From Cavia porcellus (taxonomy: Eukaryota > Chordata > Mammalia > Rodentia > Caviidae): 64,000 nt of DNA. The notes under the pieces are model-generated. The model did no database searches and was not told where the DNA came from. It worked only from the letters and a program-made list of their open reading frames with translations. Location: the NCBI RefSeq assembly GCF_034190915.1, contig NW_026947502.1:33758785-33822784 (forward strand). Direction: 5' to 3'. Position numbers and translations under genes: made by a program. Below are positions 23,181-35,065 of the stretch, in pieces; the stretch's first letter is position 1; each line of letters starts with the position of its first letter.

Positions 23181-23892
23181 TTGGGCAGTCATGCATCAAC
23201 ACTGATGCTCAGAAACACTAGACCATGAATGGAAATAGCTTATGTTGGGGACAGAGGGGGTGACTACTGTGTCAACAGGGAACACACCAAGCCTTCCTGT
23301 CTACCTTCTTTAAGAATTATGCCACTCATCAAATCCCAGAAAGAACTCACTGTGAGGAAACATAGTACCACCGAAATCAAAACCAGATGGTTGGATATTT
23401 GAAGAAGCACCTGTTACTTTTATGAAGAAAACAAAACAAAACAAGTCAAAGTTTCTTTCAAAATCAAGGCTCTGGCCCAGTGAACTTAACTCTGTCTGGA
23501 TCAAGAAACAGCAGCAGGGGCCAGGTGAGCCTGTGGTTCCTTCTGTAAGGAGACTCCAGTCCACACTGCGAAAGGGGAGACACATGATGCCTGGTGGTAA
23601 CGTAGGACAGAGCAGCATGAACAACGGACCTGAACGTGGCCTCATCCCTAAGGAAAGGGCCAAGACACCAGGTACCAAGCAATCTTAACCTTCTCATCCG
23701 TCGAAATGGGCAGAATTTATCATAATGTTATAACAGTAAAAGTACTTGGGTCTATCTCATTGTAATTGACATCATTTATAAGACATTTGTGAACAAAGGA
23801 GAGTGAATTACTCAAAATACAAAAGAACCAGTTCTATAACCTAAGAGAGTTAGAAGACATGGGATAATAAAAATCAAATATTTCTAGGAAAA

Positions 23893-23894
<2 letters not shown>

Positions 23895-23935
<41 letters not shown>
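23895..23935. repeat. (AT)n microsatellite
   Basis: An uninterrupted AT run of about 41 bases. Confidence 0.97.
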
Positions 23936-23941
<6 letters not shown>

Positions 23942-24184
23942 CACTGTGGCTCATAAAACATATCTTTTGTACCTGTGTTTCATTTTAATGCAATTAAAAT
24001 TCCTATAAAATATGGAGAATTTCCAAGATGAAAGGCATTCAGAGAACTAACTCCTTTGGTGCTGATTGGTCTATTATTATTCAGCAGCTCTGGTTGTTGA
24101 CCATGTAGTATGGGAGAGCTCCAATATCAAAGACTTCATAAAAATTTTCAGCATACCTGCAGGACTAGAAATAAGGGTTCTGGA

Positions 24185-24400
24185 TCAATGAGATATGGGT
24201 TTGAGATGAGAGGAGCTACTTTACCAGCTCTTGTCCACATGAGATGCAGATGAGTTCCTCAGCTTTTTAATACTTGGTTTCAGACAAATAGCTTCACTTC
24301 ACTGGTTCATTGTGAAGCTCTGATAGGGTGATGCACAGAACATGCCTAACACTGGGCCTGACACATGGTATACATTCAGTTATCAATTTTATTATTCTTA
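24185..24400 (+). mobile_element. MIR SINE
   Basis: Long MIR match: 'ttctggatcaatgagatatg', 'gatgagttcctcagctttt', TCATTGTGAAGCTCTGATAG and CTGGGCCTGACACATGGTAT appear in MIR order. Confidence 0.65.
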
Positions 24401-25959
24401 CTACATTTTTCTCACCTGCTCATAAAGTACAGAAAATGGTTGGCATCTAGAGAAGGAGAATCTGAACATTTCAGAGACTCAATATCCTGGGACCATGATT
24501 CTGTTCATTATTTCTAGCCTTAAACAGTATACACATCCCTATGAAAAGAAACATTTGGAGCATAAATCTCCAGTCTCCTTTGTCCAGAAAACACCTGTAA
24601 ATTAACCAAATTCACACCATTAGTAGACATTATGTGGCAGCTAAGCAGCTCTTGCTCCTCTAGTCGAGTCATGGTATGCTGGTCTCCTCCTCAAAGACTA
24701 ACATGGCTGGGAATGAAGGAAGAAAATCAGTTCTCCCTAACCTCTGTGTATCAAGATCACACCGCAAAGCCTTGCATACAAACCTATATTATTAGACTTC
24801 ATCATCTTGGTTTGTTTGTGAGAGAAGGCTTTGTAGCTTTTGAAAGAGTCCTGTTAGTATGACCCAGAGTCTGAATACTAAGGTACTGTAAGAATGCACA
24901 CTCAACCACTACTCATAGAAGGTTCAGAAAATAAAAAGTCAGGTTAAACACAAAATGATCCAAGGAGGCAAGGGTGTGACCCCGGGGAAGAGTACATTGA
25001 AGACAATTGGGCAGGCAGAGTTTAGAAATCAGGTTTACGATATGAGCTCAGCATTCTCTGGATTTAAGCCAAAGATCTTTCATCTGATGCCTCCCGCCCT
25101 GTCCTAGAAACCTTGGCAGGGACAAGTGTTAATTGAAAGTAGAATACTAAAGTCTGCAGGGAAAGCCTGTACCAGATTTGAGAGAGGGACACTCAAATAT
25201 ATTTCAAAGCTGCAGATGAGGCTGTGATTTCCACAGTGGGACATCCTGTGGAACAAAAGGTTATGGCACATCTCTGCTGAGGCCACATAATGCTCATTTA
25301 CTGTTCTCCCCCTCAGCCAAGAAAAGAGACATAAACAATCCCACAAGATATGTATCCAGCAGTCTGCCTTATCCCTTCTTTTTCTCATTTTGTCACAATC
25401 TAACCTAAGCCTAGCTTCTTAGACTGTATGGCAGGCCAAGAAGAAAGCAAATCTACTGTGACTCTCCACGAAGAATCTATTAGGTGGTAGGTAATTTAGA
25501 ATGTATTACATAAAAATAAGCACTGATCTAGTATGAAATACAAAGCAAAATTCCCAAAAAACTGGTACAGAAGAGACTTCAAGAATGTATGAGTCCATGG
25601 TGTCTTCTCTCCCCTATCTTCAATAAAGGGCTTGCTCTTTACTTGCTAAGGATTCTTCAGGAGAAAAGTTTGAAAGGTGTTTGAAGTATCTACAAAGTTT
25701 AAAAGGGCCCAGAAACAAGCTGGGAGCTCTCCAGGGTTCTGATACCCAAGATGGAAAATCAATACCAGTAAAAGTACATACAAAGAACCTTCAGAAGCAA
25801 ATTGCTCATTCTTCTGGGATTAGAAACCACCTCCCACTAAAGCTGATTAATGAAAAATGTATCTCATATCTTTAGAAAACATTTCCTTGCCACCTCTTCC
25901 CAGGAATGTCAGTCTCATAGGTGATGTGTTCCAGGATCGTTCAGAGCACAGAGCTTGCA

Positions 25960-26330
25960 CAGTTCAATGCTTTTTGGAAAACCTTTTATATGCCAAACAC
26001 AGAGTGAGGTATATAAACGAGTTGCAAAACAATTTGTGATTCCTCTGGTGCCAAAGTTAATATCATAATTAAAGTTATTACTTTTGTCCCTCCCACTGTT
26101 AATTTTTCAGAAACACTTGATTGTAGATTTATAAATGAGTAATTAGAGACTATTCACTTCCGAGGTCTTTCTCTCTTCAATTAGGGTAAACTCATTTCTA
26201 CCATTTTGGGATCATTCCCAAGGTCATTAAATTTATTCCTTAACTGAGTAAAATAATCATGACAAAGTTAGTGCTAAGTGGAGCTGGGGTTTCTTAGGTA
26301 TCTTCCTAAAATATTGAAAATCATCTCAAG
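25960..26330. promoter_or_regulatory. Candidate conserved non-coding element
   Basis: A repeat-free block with dense AT-type transcription-factor motifs (ATATCATAATTAAAG, GAGTAATTAGAGAC, CTTCAATTAGGG). It resembles intronic enhancers of developmental loci. Conservation is untested. Confidence 0.3.
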
Positions 26331-26419
26331 CTGAGAAAAGAATGGTTGCCTCTCTCACTATAAGGTTTGTCAAGTGCTGTGTCATTTAAGCTTTGCATAT
26401 TTTTGTCATTCCCCTGTGT

Positions 26420-26423
<4 letters not shown>

Positions 26424-26454
<31 letters not shown>
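26424..26454. repeat. (GT)n microsatellite
   Basis: A GT run of about 30 bases. Confidence 0.97.
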
Positions 26455-26456
<2 letters not shown>

Positions 26457-26587
26457 GTCCCACTATACTCATCAATCCCCAAATATATCATCACACTCAT
26501 TCAAATAAGCCAAGTAACTTACTGTTGCAAACTTATCCATAACCAGTGCTTTCCTACCTGTCTCTCCACCACATACCAATTATTGTG

Positions 26588-26637
26588 GCCAATTATTTAC
26601 CTTATATTAGCAGGCAATTATTTCCCTTATATTAATC
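26588..26637 (+). repeat. 25-bp tandem duplication
   Basis: Two adjacent units share AATTATTT, then a variable base pair, then CCTTATATTA. A few substitutions separate them. Confidence 0.8.
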
Positions 26638-27164
26638 TAGCATAAGGTCTGTAGGGCAATATAAAACATAAATCAGGTCTTAACTATGTGTGGAAGACAA
26701 ATGTAACCCTAAATAATGGGCAAGACCCAAGGGGGACTCCTAAGACTGGCATGAACAAACACAGAGAATAAAATCTTTCCTTTTTACTCAGTTCCAAAAA
26801 GTACTGCATACACAGCAGGAAAGAGAGAACAGGGAGAAAATCATGTTTGGCTTTTGTAAAGGCTGCAAAGTTCTTTACATCAAAGGAGGGGAGCTGATGT
26901 TCCTGTTTTGTCAAAGTTATACATTCAAAAAATTTTTTAAAGAATCTTTTGATTCTGTTGTCTGCAATCCGGCCTAAAATTTCTCTTCCAGAATTTAGTT
27001 CCTGATCCATGCCCATAATTTTTTCCTCATCCAAGATTTACCTGGCCTTTATTTCATTGAGTGGCTCACAAAAGCTCAAATGTATAGTATCTTTTCAAGC
27101 CTCTTGACTCTAAACTGCACAATCCAGGGCAATGTACCATCTCATTCCTATGATTACAGTATGA

Positions 27165-27250
27165 GACCAATAAATCTCCATTTCACGGACAAGGAGACAA
27201 AACTGGCACTTGCCGAGTTGAAATTGAGTGGCTCATCTGAGAGGTGACCC
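27165..27250 (-). mobile_element. MIR SINE fragment
   Basis: Reverse MIR core: CTCCATTTCACGGACAAGGA, then 'cttgccgagttg' and a degraded tail. Confidence 0.6.
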
Positions 27251-27644
27251 TGGGTCTATCCAGAACAGCAGAGGCTTCCAGAGACCAGAGGCAGTGTTGT
27301 CCTCTTCACTACCACACACCTCTCACCTAGAGTGTTTGGAGTTTCATGGAGCTTTAGGACAGTCATCCAGCTCTGGTCCATGAGCTTTGCCATCCCTCTA
27401 GGGGGCTCTGAAAGCCAGAGGCCAACCTTGCTTACCATCTCTGAACCCCAGCTGTCTGATACATGCCTGCTTCAAAGGACAAGTTTAGTCATTGCTGGAT
27501 AACATATCTGTGAGGGGCATCTTTGGATAAGTTGACAAACCTGAGATTTCTATGTCACAAAGATTTAGAACTGCAAGAGCCCTTGGGTATTCCAGATCAA
27601 CATACGCATTGTTAACACAAAGAAGACTTTCATCCATCAATTCA

Positions 27645-27740
27645 ACACATATTTATGGAACTCATTTTATATGCCAGGTTCTATTATAAGCACTGAGCAT
27701 TCATTGATGGCTAAAACAAAGTCTTTGCTATTTAGGAATT
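27645..27740 (-). mobile_element. L2 LINE 3'-end fragment
   Basis: Reverse L2 end: CAATTCAACACATATTTATG, then ATATGCCAGGTTCTATTATA and 'ctaaaacaaagtctttgct'. Confidence 0.65.
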
Positions 27741-27750
27741 ATTTTAGCAG

Positions 27751-27826
27751 AGAGAGATGATGAAAAAGAAAAGAAAGGAAGGGAGGGGAAAGAAACAAGA
27801 AACACAGAAGAGAAAGATGCAGGGAG
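27751..27826 (+). repeat. Purine-rich (GA/GAA) tract
   Basis: About 75 bases almost entirely A and G, of low complexity. The frame reading through it is an artefact of composition. Confidence 0.85.
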
Positions 27827-27838
27827 GAAACCTTAGAC

Positions 27839-27913
27839 CAGTGATGATGAATTTTTTAGAGCTTGCAGTGATAACAAACAGCCAGCACATGTGTCACAGA
27901 TTTGCCACCACTG
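27839..27913 (+). mobile_element. Short terminal-inverted-repeat element, copy 2 (75 bp)
   Basis: It starts CAGTGATGATGAATT and ends TTTGCCACCACTG, matching copy 1 (10354-10432, minus strand) along its length with a small internal gap. The terminal repeats are imperfect. The 8-base flanks do not clearly match, so the target duplication is lost or the edges are off. Confidence 0.6.
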
Positions 27914-28577
27914 AGATCACAGTAAGAGACAAACAGCTAATTTTAAAAGAGTGATGTAACACAGAGCTTCTGGGTGGTCACTTTGAGTTAAGCGGTGAGG
28001 AAAAGATCTGAGAAGACATTCAAACCATGATCTAATGAGTGGCAGCAGCCTCCTGAAGATCAGCTGAGGAACATGCTAGGAGAGGAATGGCAGTGGCCTT
28101 GGAATGTCAGGGAAAGAGGTTTCAACAGATCTCCTGAATTCCCCAACTCCCTGACTGTTCACCTTTCCTTAAGAAGAGCTCAGATCTGGACTGGCATTTC
28201 TCTCTCAGATGAGCAGGAGTCCTTAGAGAAATTAATCTCCAGATCACAGATCTGTGTACTCATGTCTCAGAGTGTACCAGTGACCATGCGGCCTTGCTCA
28301 GATCTGCACTCATCGTTGGGATCAGCACCATGATGTGACAGGCCAGGACTCTACTTCAACAGAGCTCTTGACTGGCCATTCCTCAGGCTGCCACAACTAA
28401 GGGTGAATAAGCTACAAAAATCTACTCCTTGAACTTCTCAGTCACTGTCCTTGCTCAAATAAGCAAATGACCAACATGTGTGATATGCATCACAGGTGAG
28501 ATCAAAGAATCACGAAATTTGGCACTGATCAAGTGCCAAATCAGTTCCAGAAGTGGATGCTGCTCTTTGGGTGCTGT

Positions 28578-28685
28578 GTGACCTTGGCAATTTGTGAAGC
28601 CTCTGGCTGAAAAGGAGAGTGACAAGGTCTTCCTTAAAAAGGCAATAAGAACAGTAGATGAGACAATGTGTCCAGTACTTAACAC
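28578..28685 (+). mobile_element. MIR SINE fragment
   Basis: Contains the MIR core GTGCTGTGTGACCTTGGCAA, then a degraded 'cctctggctgaaaagg' and 'agatgagacaatgtgtccag'. Confidence 0.7.
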
Positions 28686-29164
28686 TGACCTTAACAGGTC
28701 TTCAAAATATAGGCCTTTTCCCTTCCCAGGTTATCTCTAAGTGGAGGCACAGCTCTGAGGTCACCTTACCTCTAATCCCTGCTTCCCAGTAGAACTGTGA
28801 GCTGCTGTGACTTCCAGACCAGCCTTGGTTTCAACAGCGAGCCCCTCTGGTGAACTTCTTTCTCAGAGGACCTCAGAGGACTCCACCCTCACTCTTCTCT
28901 GCATTTGAAACCTGATCGGTCCACTTGGCCTCAGTCCCTGGAGAGGTGAACTCATGGTCTCATGCCTCCACTCAGGGGAGTCAATCTCAGAACGGATACT
29001 TGGCCCTCCGATCCCTGAAGCAATAGTGTAAGAGGAGAAGAATGGCAAAATAATGGAGATTCCGTTCTCCTCTGAGCAAGCAATGCTTCCCTTACAAATG
29101 TTTAACAGAGATTTTTGGCATCAGCTCCTCCTGGCTGGGACTGTACCAGCATCAGGCCTTTTGT

Positions 29165-29400
29165 GATCCTAAAAAACCTAATGAGAGTCTGCGTTGCTGT
29201 GTAATCCAAACAGTATCCATTTCATGCCCAATCGTTTTTTAAACAGGCAACAAATCTCCCTGGTGTATTTCTTTCTCTGACAGACAAAAGCTCAACCAGA
29301 CTCTTTGTGGGCCTGTCCAGTCAACAAGGGCAAGAGGTCTTGGCTGCTAATTCAAAGTCCCATTCACAATGGCAGACCCGCTGGGCCATCAGGCTCCAGC
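29165..29400. promoter_or_regulatory. Candidate conserved non-coding element
   Basis: A repeat-free block with TGTAATCCAAACAG, CTTTCTCTGACAGACAAAAG and GCTGCTAATTCAAAG. It has no reading frame and no repeat similarity. Called on appearance only. Confidence 0.25.
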
Positions 29401-29549
29401 CTAACAAGTTCTCACTAGAATCCAAGTCAAAATCCAGAATTCTGATTTCAGACTGATGAAACACACCACTGATTTTTAACTAATTTCTAAGAGTAAGGTA
29501 ATAACTTTTCACACTAAGTTCCCTAATGACTCAGGCACTAGCATTTATA

Positions 29550-29635
29550 TAGAGTAGGACAAAATTTCAAAGTATCATGAGCCACCACAGAAATTCCCAG
29601 CACCACACAGTAGGAGTCTCAGGAGTACACTCATG
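29550..29635 (+). repeat. Local duplication A1 (about 85 bp)
   Basis: It matches 30194-30278 in direct orientation. Both contain AGAAATTCCCAGCACCAC and then AGTAGG(A/G)GTCTCAGGA. Similarity stops sharply at both ends. Confidence 0.85.
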
Positions 29636-29999
29636 GCTCCTTAGGCATTGGGGAGCAGAAGTGACTTTGTGCCCTGAAAAAGGGATGTGCCAGTGGCAGA
29701 ATGCCACCAAGCATTGCTACAAAAACAAGTAACATGTTGGACATGATCTGAGGGACATATCTAGAGACTTATTATAGCCCCCCAGGGTCATGAATATCCT
29801 CTCTAACAAGCCCTTTCTAGACCCAACCTTTTCCAGTTCCCACAGAGTTGATGTATTTACCTCCTGAGGCATAATTGATAGAGATACACCTCCATGACAC
29901 TGTCCTCCCCCATTTCAAAAGGGAAATCACAGGAGAACCCAATTTACTCTAAAGTAGTTTGACAGCCAACAGCCCATAGATGTGCTACGCACAGATCTT

Positions 30000-30190
30000 C
30001 ACTTCTCTCCTACTGCATGCCAGGCATCATGTCAGCTGCTGAAGAAGGAAAGGCTGATTGCTATGCTTCTGGCACTGATAGCCTGTGAAAGTTACCAGGT
30101 ACCTGGCAAAGTCAACCTCACAGAAGCCTTACAACCACCTATGAGACAGGCTTTACCTTCATCCTTTTTTACAGCTAGGATAACACATTC
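30000..30190 (-). mobile_element. MIR SINE
   Basis: Reverse MIR: 'actgcatgccaggcatcatg', then CTCACAGAAGCCTTACAACC, 'cctatgagacaggc' and 'ttttttacagctagg'. Confidence 0.6.
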
Positions 30191-30193
30191 TTG

Positions 30194-30278
30194 TAGAGCA
30201 GGACAAAACTTCACAGCATCATGAGACAGAGCAGAAATTCCCAGCACCACAGTAGGGGTCTCAGGAAGACACTCACGG
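30194..30278 (+). repeat. Local duplication A2
   Basis: Partner of 29550-29635. It ends only about 11 bases before the separate duplicated block B1 begins, so two duplicated blocks abut here but not at their other copies. Confidence 0.85.
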
Positions 30279-30289
30279 TTAGCGTATCC

Positions 30290-30434
30290 TTTCTGGGATA
30301 CTTACATTATGGTCAGTAGTTAAGGACCAAAGAACTCTTCAGCAATAAAAGTTCATTCTCTCTAGAGGCCTGCGATTGGATACCCCAGTTTTAGAGCATG
30401 GAACATTCCATGTCAGCTGGAATACAGCCATACC
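30290..30434 (+). repeat. Local duplication B1 (about 145 bp)
   Basis: It matches 31823-31979 in direct orientation. Shared stretches include TATGGTCAGTAGTTAAG, GTTCATTCTCTCTAG, TTTTAGAGCATGGAACATTC and CAGCTGGAATACAGCCATAC. Confidence 0.9.
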
Positions 30435-31068
30435 TTGTTAAGAGAGGACATCAAGTGTGCACAAGTGCCCATAATTGAACCAAAAGTGGATCTGAAGCTG
30501 CCCCCTGTACCTGAGGCCACAAGGAGCAGTTCCTCTAGTATGCTCTCATCAGCCCATATGGTGCTTTTTAAAATAAATTTCCAGCAATCAAACATGAGCG
30601 GCTACCATACAAAAATCTGGTACAAAATTTTGGGTGACTTTTAACTGAAAGATCAGGCCACACTGGGGCTTGCCGTCCTCCTTGCCTTCACCTGTACGTC
30701 TCCCCGTTTTTTCTCAACCCCTTCCTTCCTCCCACCTTCACTAGTACCTTTTATTGTGTTTTGTTCCCAAACCACTGGTGTTTGCATGCCCTTCTGTACA
30801 AAATAAACAACCACAGTTCGTATTCTGTACTCCGTTCACTAAGGGAAGACTCCCAGGACAATTGGGAGGGAATACTCCAGGAAGATTAGTTTTCAGTAGT
30901 TTAAGAGCAATTCCCAAGCCTTAGTGCTTCACTGTTTGGCAAACAACATAATAACTTCTATTTTTTAGCTTTAACAGGCTGTCTAATTATTTCTCCTTTG
31001 AATTTTGTTAAACTTTGAGTAATTAATTTAGTGATCTTCCCTGGAGAATTTTCCACCTCCTTACAGGC

Positions 31069-31105
31069 TTTGCTTTCTTTTCTTTTCTTCTCTTTTTTTT
31101 CCCCA
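31069..31105. repeat. Pyrimidine-rich low-complexity tract
   Basis: A run of T with scattered C. No function implied. Confidence 0.8.
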
Positions 31106-31822
31106 GTCTTAACTGTGCCTTCTCAATGCCCTCAGATCCCAGCTGTGATTTGATGGCAGGGGAGTAACCAAGGGACATCTTCCATCTGATATTGTCCCTT
31201 GGGCTAAAATCTTATCATCTATACCTAAAGGTGGCAAATGAAGAAGTCTTCCAAATAGTTGCCTTCTCTGCAGGGTATTATGCTAATTACTTGGTCTCAG
31301 TCCCATTGCTTGAGCACTGACTAAACTCTGACATTATAGGAATAAACAGAAATTCCTTTGGATAAAAGGTAATCAACCAGAGGTCTGCTGGCAGGCTTTA
31401 GTGGGTCTAAACTTTGCACATAAAATTTCACAGACACTTCTGTGATGCATAAGATCCAGAATGGATAACTTTGAGCCCACCAACCTCTCTTTCCTAAAAA
31501 TATCCTGCTTTCCCCATAGATAACTTTACAGACAATTTTCTCTTCTCATTGTGTATAGCATGAGTGGGCCAAGGGCTTCAAATACTCTCCACCAAAAGGA
31601 CAGGGGTGTTGCTCAATCCTTTTTCTCCTAGTCTTGGATCACTGGGTCCCAGTAACATTCTAGAACATCTGCAATGTGAAAAAAGACCCTCCAAGTTAGA
31701 AGGGACAGTGGAGACGATCAGGTTGTGGCTTCTGAAGTCTAGCCTTTCAGCCTTATGTTGGTTCTTTGCCATTCCCAAGCCAGGGTCTGGCCTTTTGCAA
31801 CCTTTATAAGCCTTGCATATAC

Positions 31823-31979
31823 TTTCTGGGATACCTGATTTATGGTCAGTAGTTAAGAGCCAAAGAACTATTCAGCAACAAAGTTCATTCTCTCTAGTGA
31901 ACTTCAGAAAGGTTTGTGATTAGACACCCCAATTTTAGAGCATGGAACATTCTGTATCAGCTGGAATACAGCCATACCT
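31823..31979 (+). repeat. Local duplication B2 (about 157 bp)
   Basis: Partner of 30290-30434, about 1.5 kb away, with a short extra stretch (around GTGAACTTCAGAAA) absent from B1. The divergence is modest, so the duplication is much younger than the MIR and L2 copies nearby. Confidence 0.9.
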
Positions 31980-32569
31980 CAGCAAGTTAAATCACTGAAC
32001 ATTAATTTTTGTACAGGCCTCAAATGACTGCAGTGAGCAAACCTATTCTCAACACACAACTCAGATAAAACAGCTCCAGGGAGATAAAAAGCATGGGATT
32101 TGTCATCGATACAGGTATTATGAGACTCACAACAAACACTTTCAGAACAGGCTGCTGGAGTGAGGTGATGGCTGCTCCTTCCACAGAGGAGAAAGAATCC
32201 AAGGAGGAGAATGAGAAGGGAGGACCAAGGGAGAAAGGGAAGACAAGGGAGTGTGAGAAAAGTCTGGAACACCTCTTCCCCCTCAAAGGGTGATCCCTAA
32301 TGACTTACTCCTCAGATGGAGTGGCTGGATCTGTGCAGAGATAGCAAACTACCAATGTCTCATGTGGCTTCTCCAGGCTTCTACAGCAAAGATGTCTGTC
32401 CAAAGTCTATCTAAGTGGAAGCGGTTCCAGTTTAATAGGTTGTTAGCTTCTTGCTTCATTAACTCCTCCTTAAATTGATATCTTTGAAGAATTTTTCGAA
32501 CTCCAAACCACCGCTTTCTCTAGGATTACTGTATTCCCAACACAGAGAGGAAGGAGACAAAGCTCTAGG

Positions 32570-32722
32570 TGGTGCTATGGGCTAGATATGGTTTGTTGCC
32601 CAAAAGTTCATGTGTTGGAAGCTTGGTCCTCAATCTGGAAGTATTCAGTTGGCATCTTTTCTTTGTAAAGTTAGCCTACCTCAGGTACTCTGTTGTAGTA
32701 CAGAAAAAGATGCTAATACAGG
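32570..32722 (+). mobile_element. LTR-like copy with internal deletion
   Basis: The left end reads as the start of a MaLR-type LTR (GTGCTATGGGCTAGATATGG, CAAAAGTTCATGTGTTGG) and the right end as its finish (CCTACCTCAGGTACTCTGTT, 'gatgctaatacag'). The middle is missing. A second short copy of the 5' part may lie near 32880-32920. Confidence 0.55.
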
Positions 32723-33129
32723 TGAGTTTTGGGGAACCATATTTTCTTTGTGAGTTTTCCCTCCTTACTCCATGCCATACTTGATGGTTTCCATTGGACT
32801 TTGCAAGTGTGACTGATGATTTATTCTAAGAATTTGGATTTGGGAATAAAGCTTCCCAGTTTTTTCATGTGAGTGGGGATATCTGTGTTGAAAGCTTGGT
32901 CCTAGAGCTTTTTCTCCTTAGTGGCTTAGAGTATTCTAAGTATTTCAGAGCTGAGACTTAAGGCCAAATGTATGTTGACTCACCCATCACCAAGTAAAGC
33001 TATTTAGGATCATAATCAACTTCTTGATGCGTTAATCAAAATATGCTCACAGTATCATGCCATGTTCCTCACAAGTCTAAGCTCTTTGGAAGTAATACTA
33101 ACTACCCCTAATGTCAACCTCAGCTCACA

Positions 33130-33390
33130 CTTGTGTTTCCTTGAGTTGCAGTAACAATTATTGTTTATACTATAAAGTCACTATTCCTATCATCTGCACA
33201 TTTAGTTATGCTTTAAATTTTGATTTACGTTTTTTCTAGTTTCGCGTTATCAGCCAATAAAAAACACATTTCTCTTAGCAGCTAGCATGATATTTTTGTT
33301 TACAAAAATATTATCAACAGTTTATAATAAATGCCTTGTTTATAAACCCTGGCATCACTGAAAATGTCACTGTCTCCAAACCATTTTTTT
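33130..33390. promoter_or_regulatory. Candidate conserved non-coding element
   Basis: A repeat-free block carrying AACAATTATTGTTTATAC, TTATCAGCCAATAAAA (inverted CCAAT-like), two TGTTTAC/TTGTTTAT forkhead-type sites and a perfect 10-bp inverted repeat at 33290-33311. Enhancer-like in appearance; role inferred. Confidence 0.35.
33290..33311. repeat. Perfect 10-bp inverted repeat
   Basis: Arms ATATTTTTGT and ACAAAAATAT around a 2-base centre. It includes a forkhead-type TGTTTAC. Confidence 0.8.
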
Positions 33391-34307
33391 AAATGAAAAA
33401 GACCTCAAGGATTTGCAAACCAGATGGAAGATTTTTTAAACCTATCTTTTTCATCAAGCATTCAATACCACTGCTACACAATTTCCATGATGTAAGAATA
33501 GGATTCAATAGCTGTCATATTCTGGGTAAGATCTAAGAGTTGTCATTCTCTGCTCTCATCTGTGGTGATATATTTGACATAGAATTATCTCAGTGTGCAT
33601 TCAGGTCCCCAGAAAAGTACGTGGGCTAGTTTTACATTTTTACTTTTCAGTTGGTAGGAAACTTGTTTTCTTTTACCTTTTCTCCTATCTCTAGGGGCAA
33701 AACGAGCCTCTGATCAATATACTATTTCCATTTGCTGTAGTCGCTTGAGAAAACCTTGCCTTCTCTTACAATACCACCTGAACAAAGGCTCTAAGAGAAT
33801 GTGTGCTCACCTTAGGGATGACTTTCCCTCCTCCTGCCTTTAGCAGACATTTGGCGTGGCTGGAGACGTTTGTGCTGGTTGTAACTGGAATGTGAAGAGG
33901 AGGTGATGCTTCTGGCATTCAGTGCCTTTCGACATGAACATGCTACAGCACACAGGACACCTCCCTACAACCAAGAATTATTTGACCCCAAATGTCTCTA
34001 ACACTGAGGTTGTGGTGCTGTAACCTAAACACATGAGGCCAGTTGGGAGGAGCAGTTGTTTGAAACCCTTTTTTAGGCTGGAGGCATTTTTGTGGAGGGA
34101 CTGGAAGGAAATATGTGAGCCTGGAAGGCCACGAGCACACAGAAATGCGAAGAAGGAAGCTGGGGTTCACCATTTAAAAGCCTCCAGGCTGTACCTGTAT
34201 TCCAGGTCGGCACTGGCAGGGTCTCAGAAGTGACATAAATCAGTTTCCTCAGGATAGTGTGGGAGAGTTGATGTGCAGAAGAGGGATGCTGCCCTGCTCA
34301 AGCTCTA

Positions 34308-34400
34308 AAACAAGTGAATTACAAAGCTAGAGCTGGGACCACGCACTCCCAGCCCCACCTCAGTGCTCCATCTGTCCATTATACCATACTGCTTCAATGA
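34308..34400 (-). mobile_element. MIR SINE fragment
   Basis: Reverse MIR 5' part: AAGCTAGAGCTGGGACCAC, then 'ccattataccatactgcttc'. Confidence 0.6.
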
Positions 34401-34514
34401 CAAGGAAAGAGGAAATACAACTCCAGAACGACCATTGACTTCACGTTCATTAGGAGAGATGAGAGTAAGAAATCTCTGTGGCCCAAAAGGGAACCAGATG
34501 CATACTCTGAGGAC

Positions 34515-34650
34515 GAGCAGCCAATGAATTAATTCAACAATAGATACGTATTCCATACCTACACTATGTGCCACACGGAGGTGTAGGTACCAGAAGAACA
34601 GCAGAGAATGGGTGAGGGAAAAGCTCCTACTATCCTGGGAACTGCTTTCT
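34515..34650 (-). mobile_element. L2 LINE 3'-end fragment
   Basis: Reverse L2 end: 'aattcaacaatagatacgta', then CCTACACTATGTGCCACACG and 'ggtgtaggtaccagaagaacagc'. Confidence 0.65.
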
Positions 34651-34879
34651 AACAATACAAGAAAGGCTATGTAAACACAGCTACCAGTAAAAGGCAGCAA
34701 AGATATATACAAGTCTACGGTAAGCCTGATACCATAAAATCTCCTCTGGGGTTTAAAGGCCTGTAAAAACCCAGGCTCTTTTTGTACTTTTTTGAAGGAT
34801 GTCTTACAATAGTGAAACATTTAGGATCTAAAACTTCCATAGGTTATAAAAGACTGTACCACCTAGTAATGCAATAGTA

Positions 34880-35065
34880 GTAATAATATTGGCCAATATT
34901 TCCTCGCCATAGACACACATGCCCAGTATAGTACACTGTTCATATGCTTGACAAACACACCTCATTAAATTCTCTTAATAGTCCTGGGTTGTATATATCA
35001 TCACCTCAACTTACAGATGCAGAAACTTGGGTTCAGTGGCATAAAACAACTACAGCAAGGACTAA
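34880..35065 (-). mobile_element. MIR SINE
   Basis: Reverse MIR: 'cacacctcattaaattctctt', then 'caacttacagatgcagaaac' and TTGGGTTCAGTGGC. Confidence 0.6.

Larger units (their letters stand above)
22001..29549. other. Intron, unique sequence with old MIR/L2 pieces
   Basis: Outside the listed features, 22005-23105, 23180-23890, 24405-25960, 26640-27160, 27265-27640, 27915-28575 and 28690-29165 look unique. A purine-rich tract lies at 27751-27826. No gene recognised. Confidence 0.5.

Noticed and set aside
34305..34820. Minus-strand open frame of 171 codons, the longest in the window
   Set aside because: It runs across reverse MIR and L2 sequence, has no domain or splice context, and its composition is that of chance frames.
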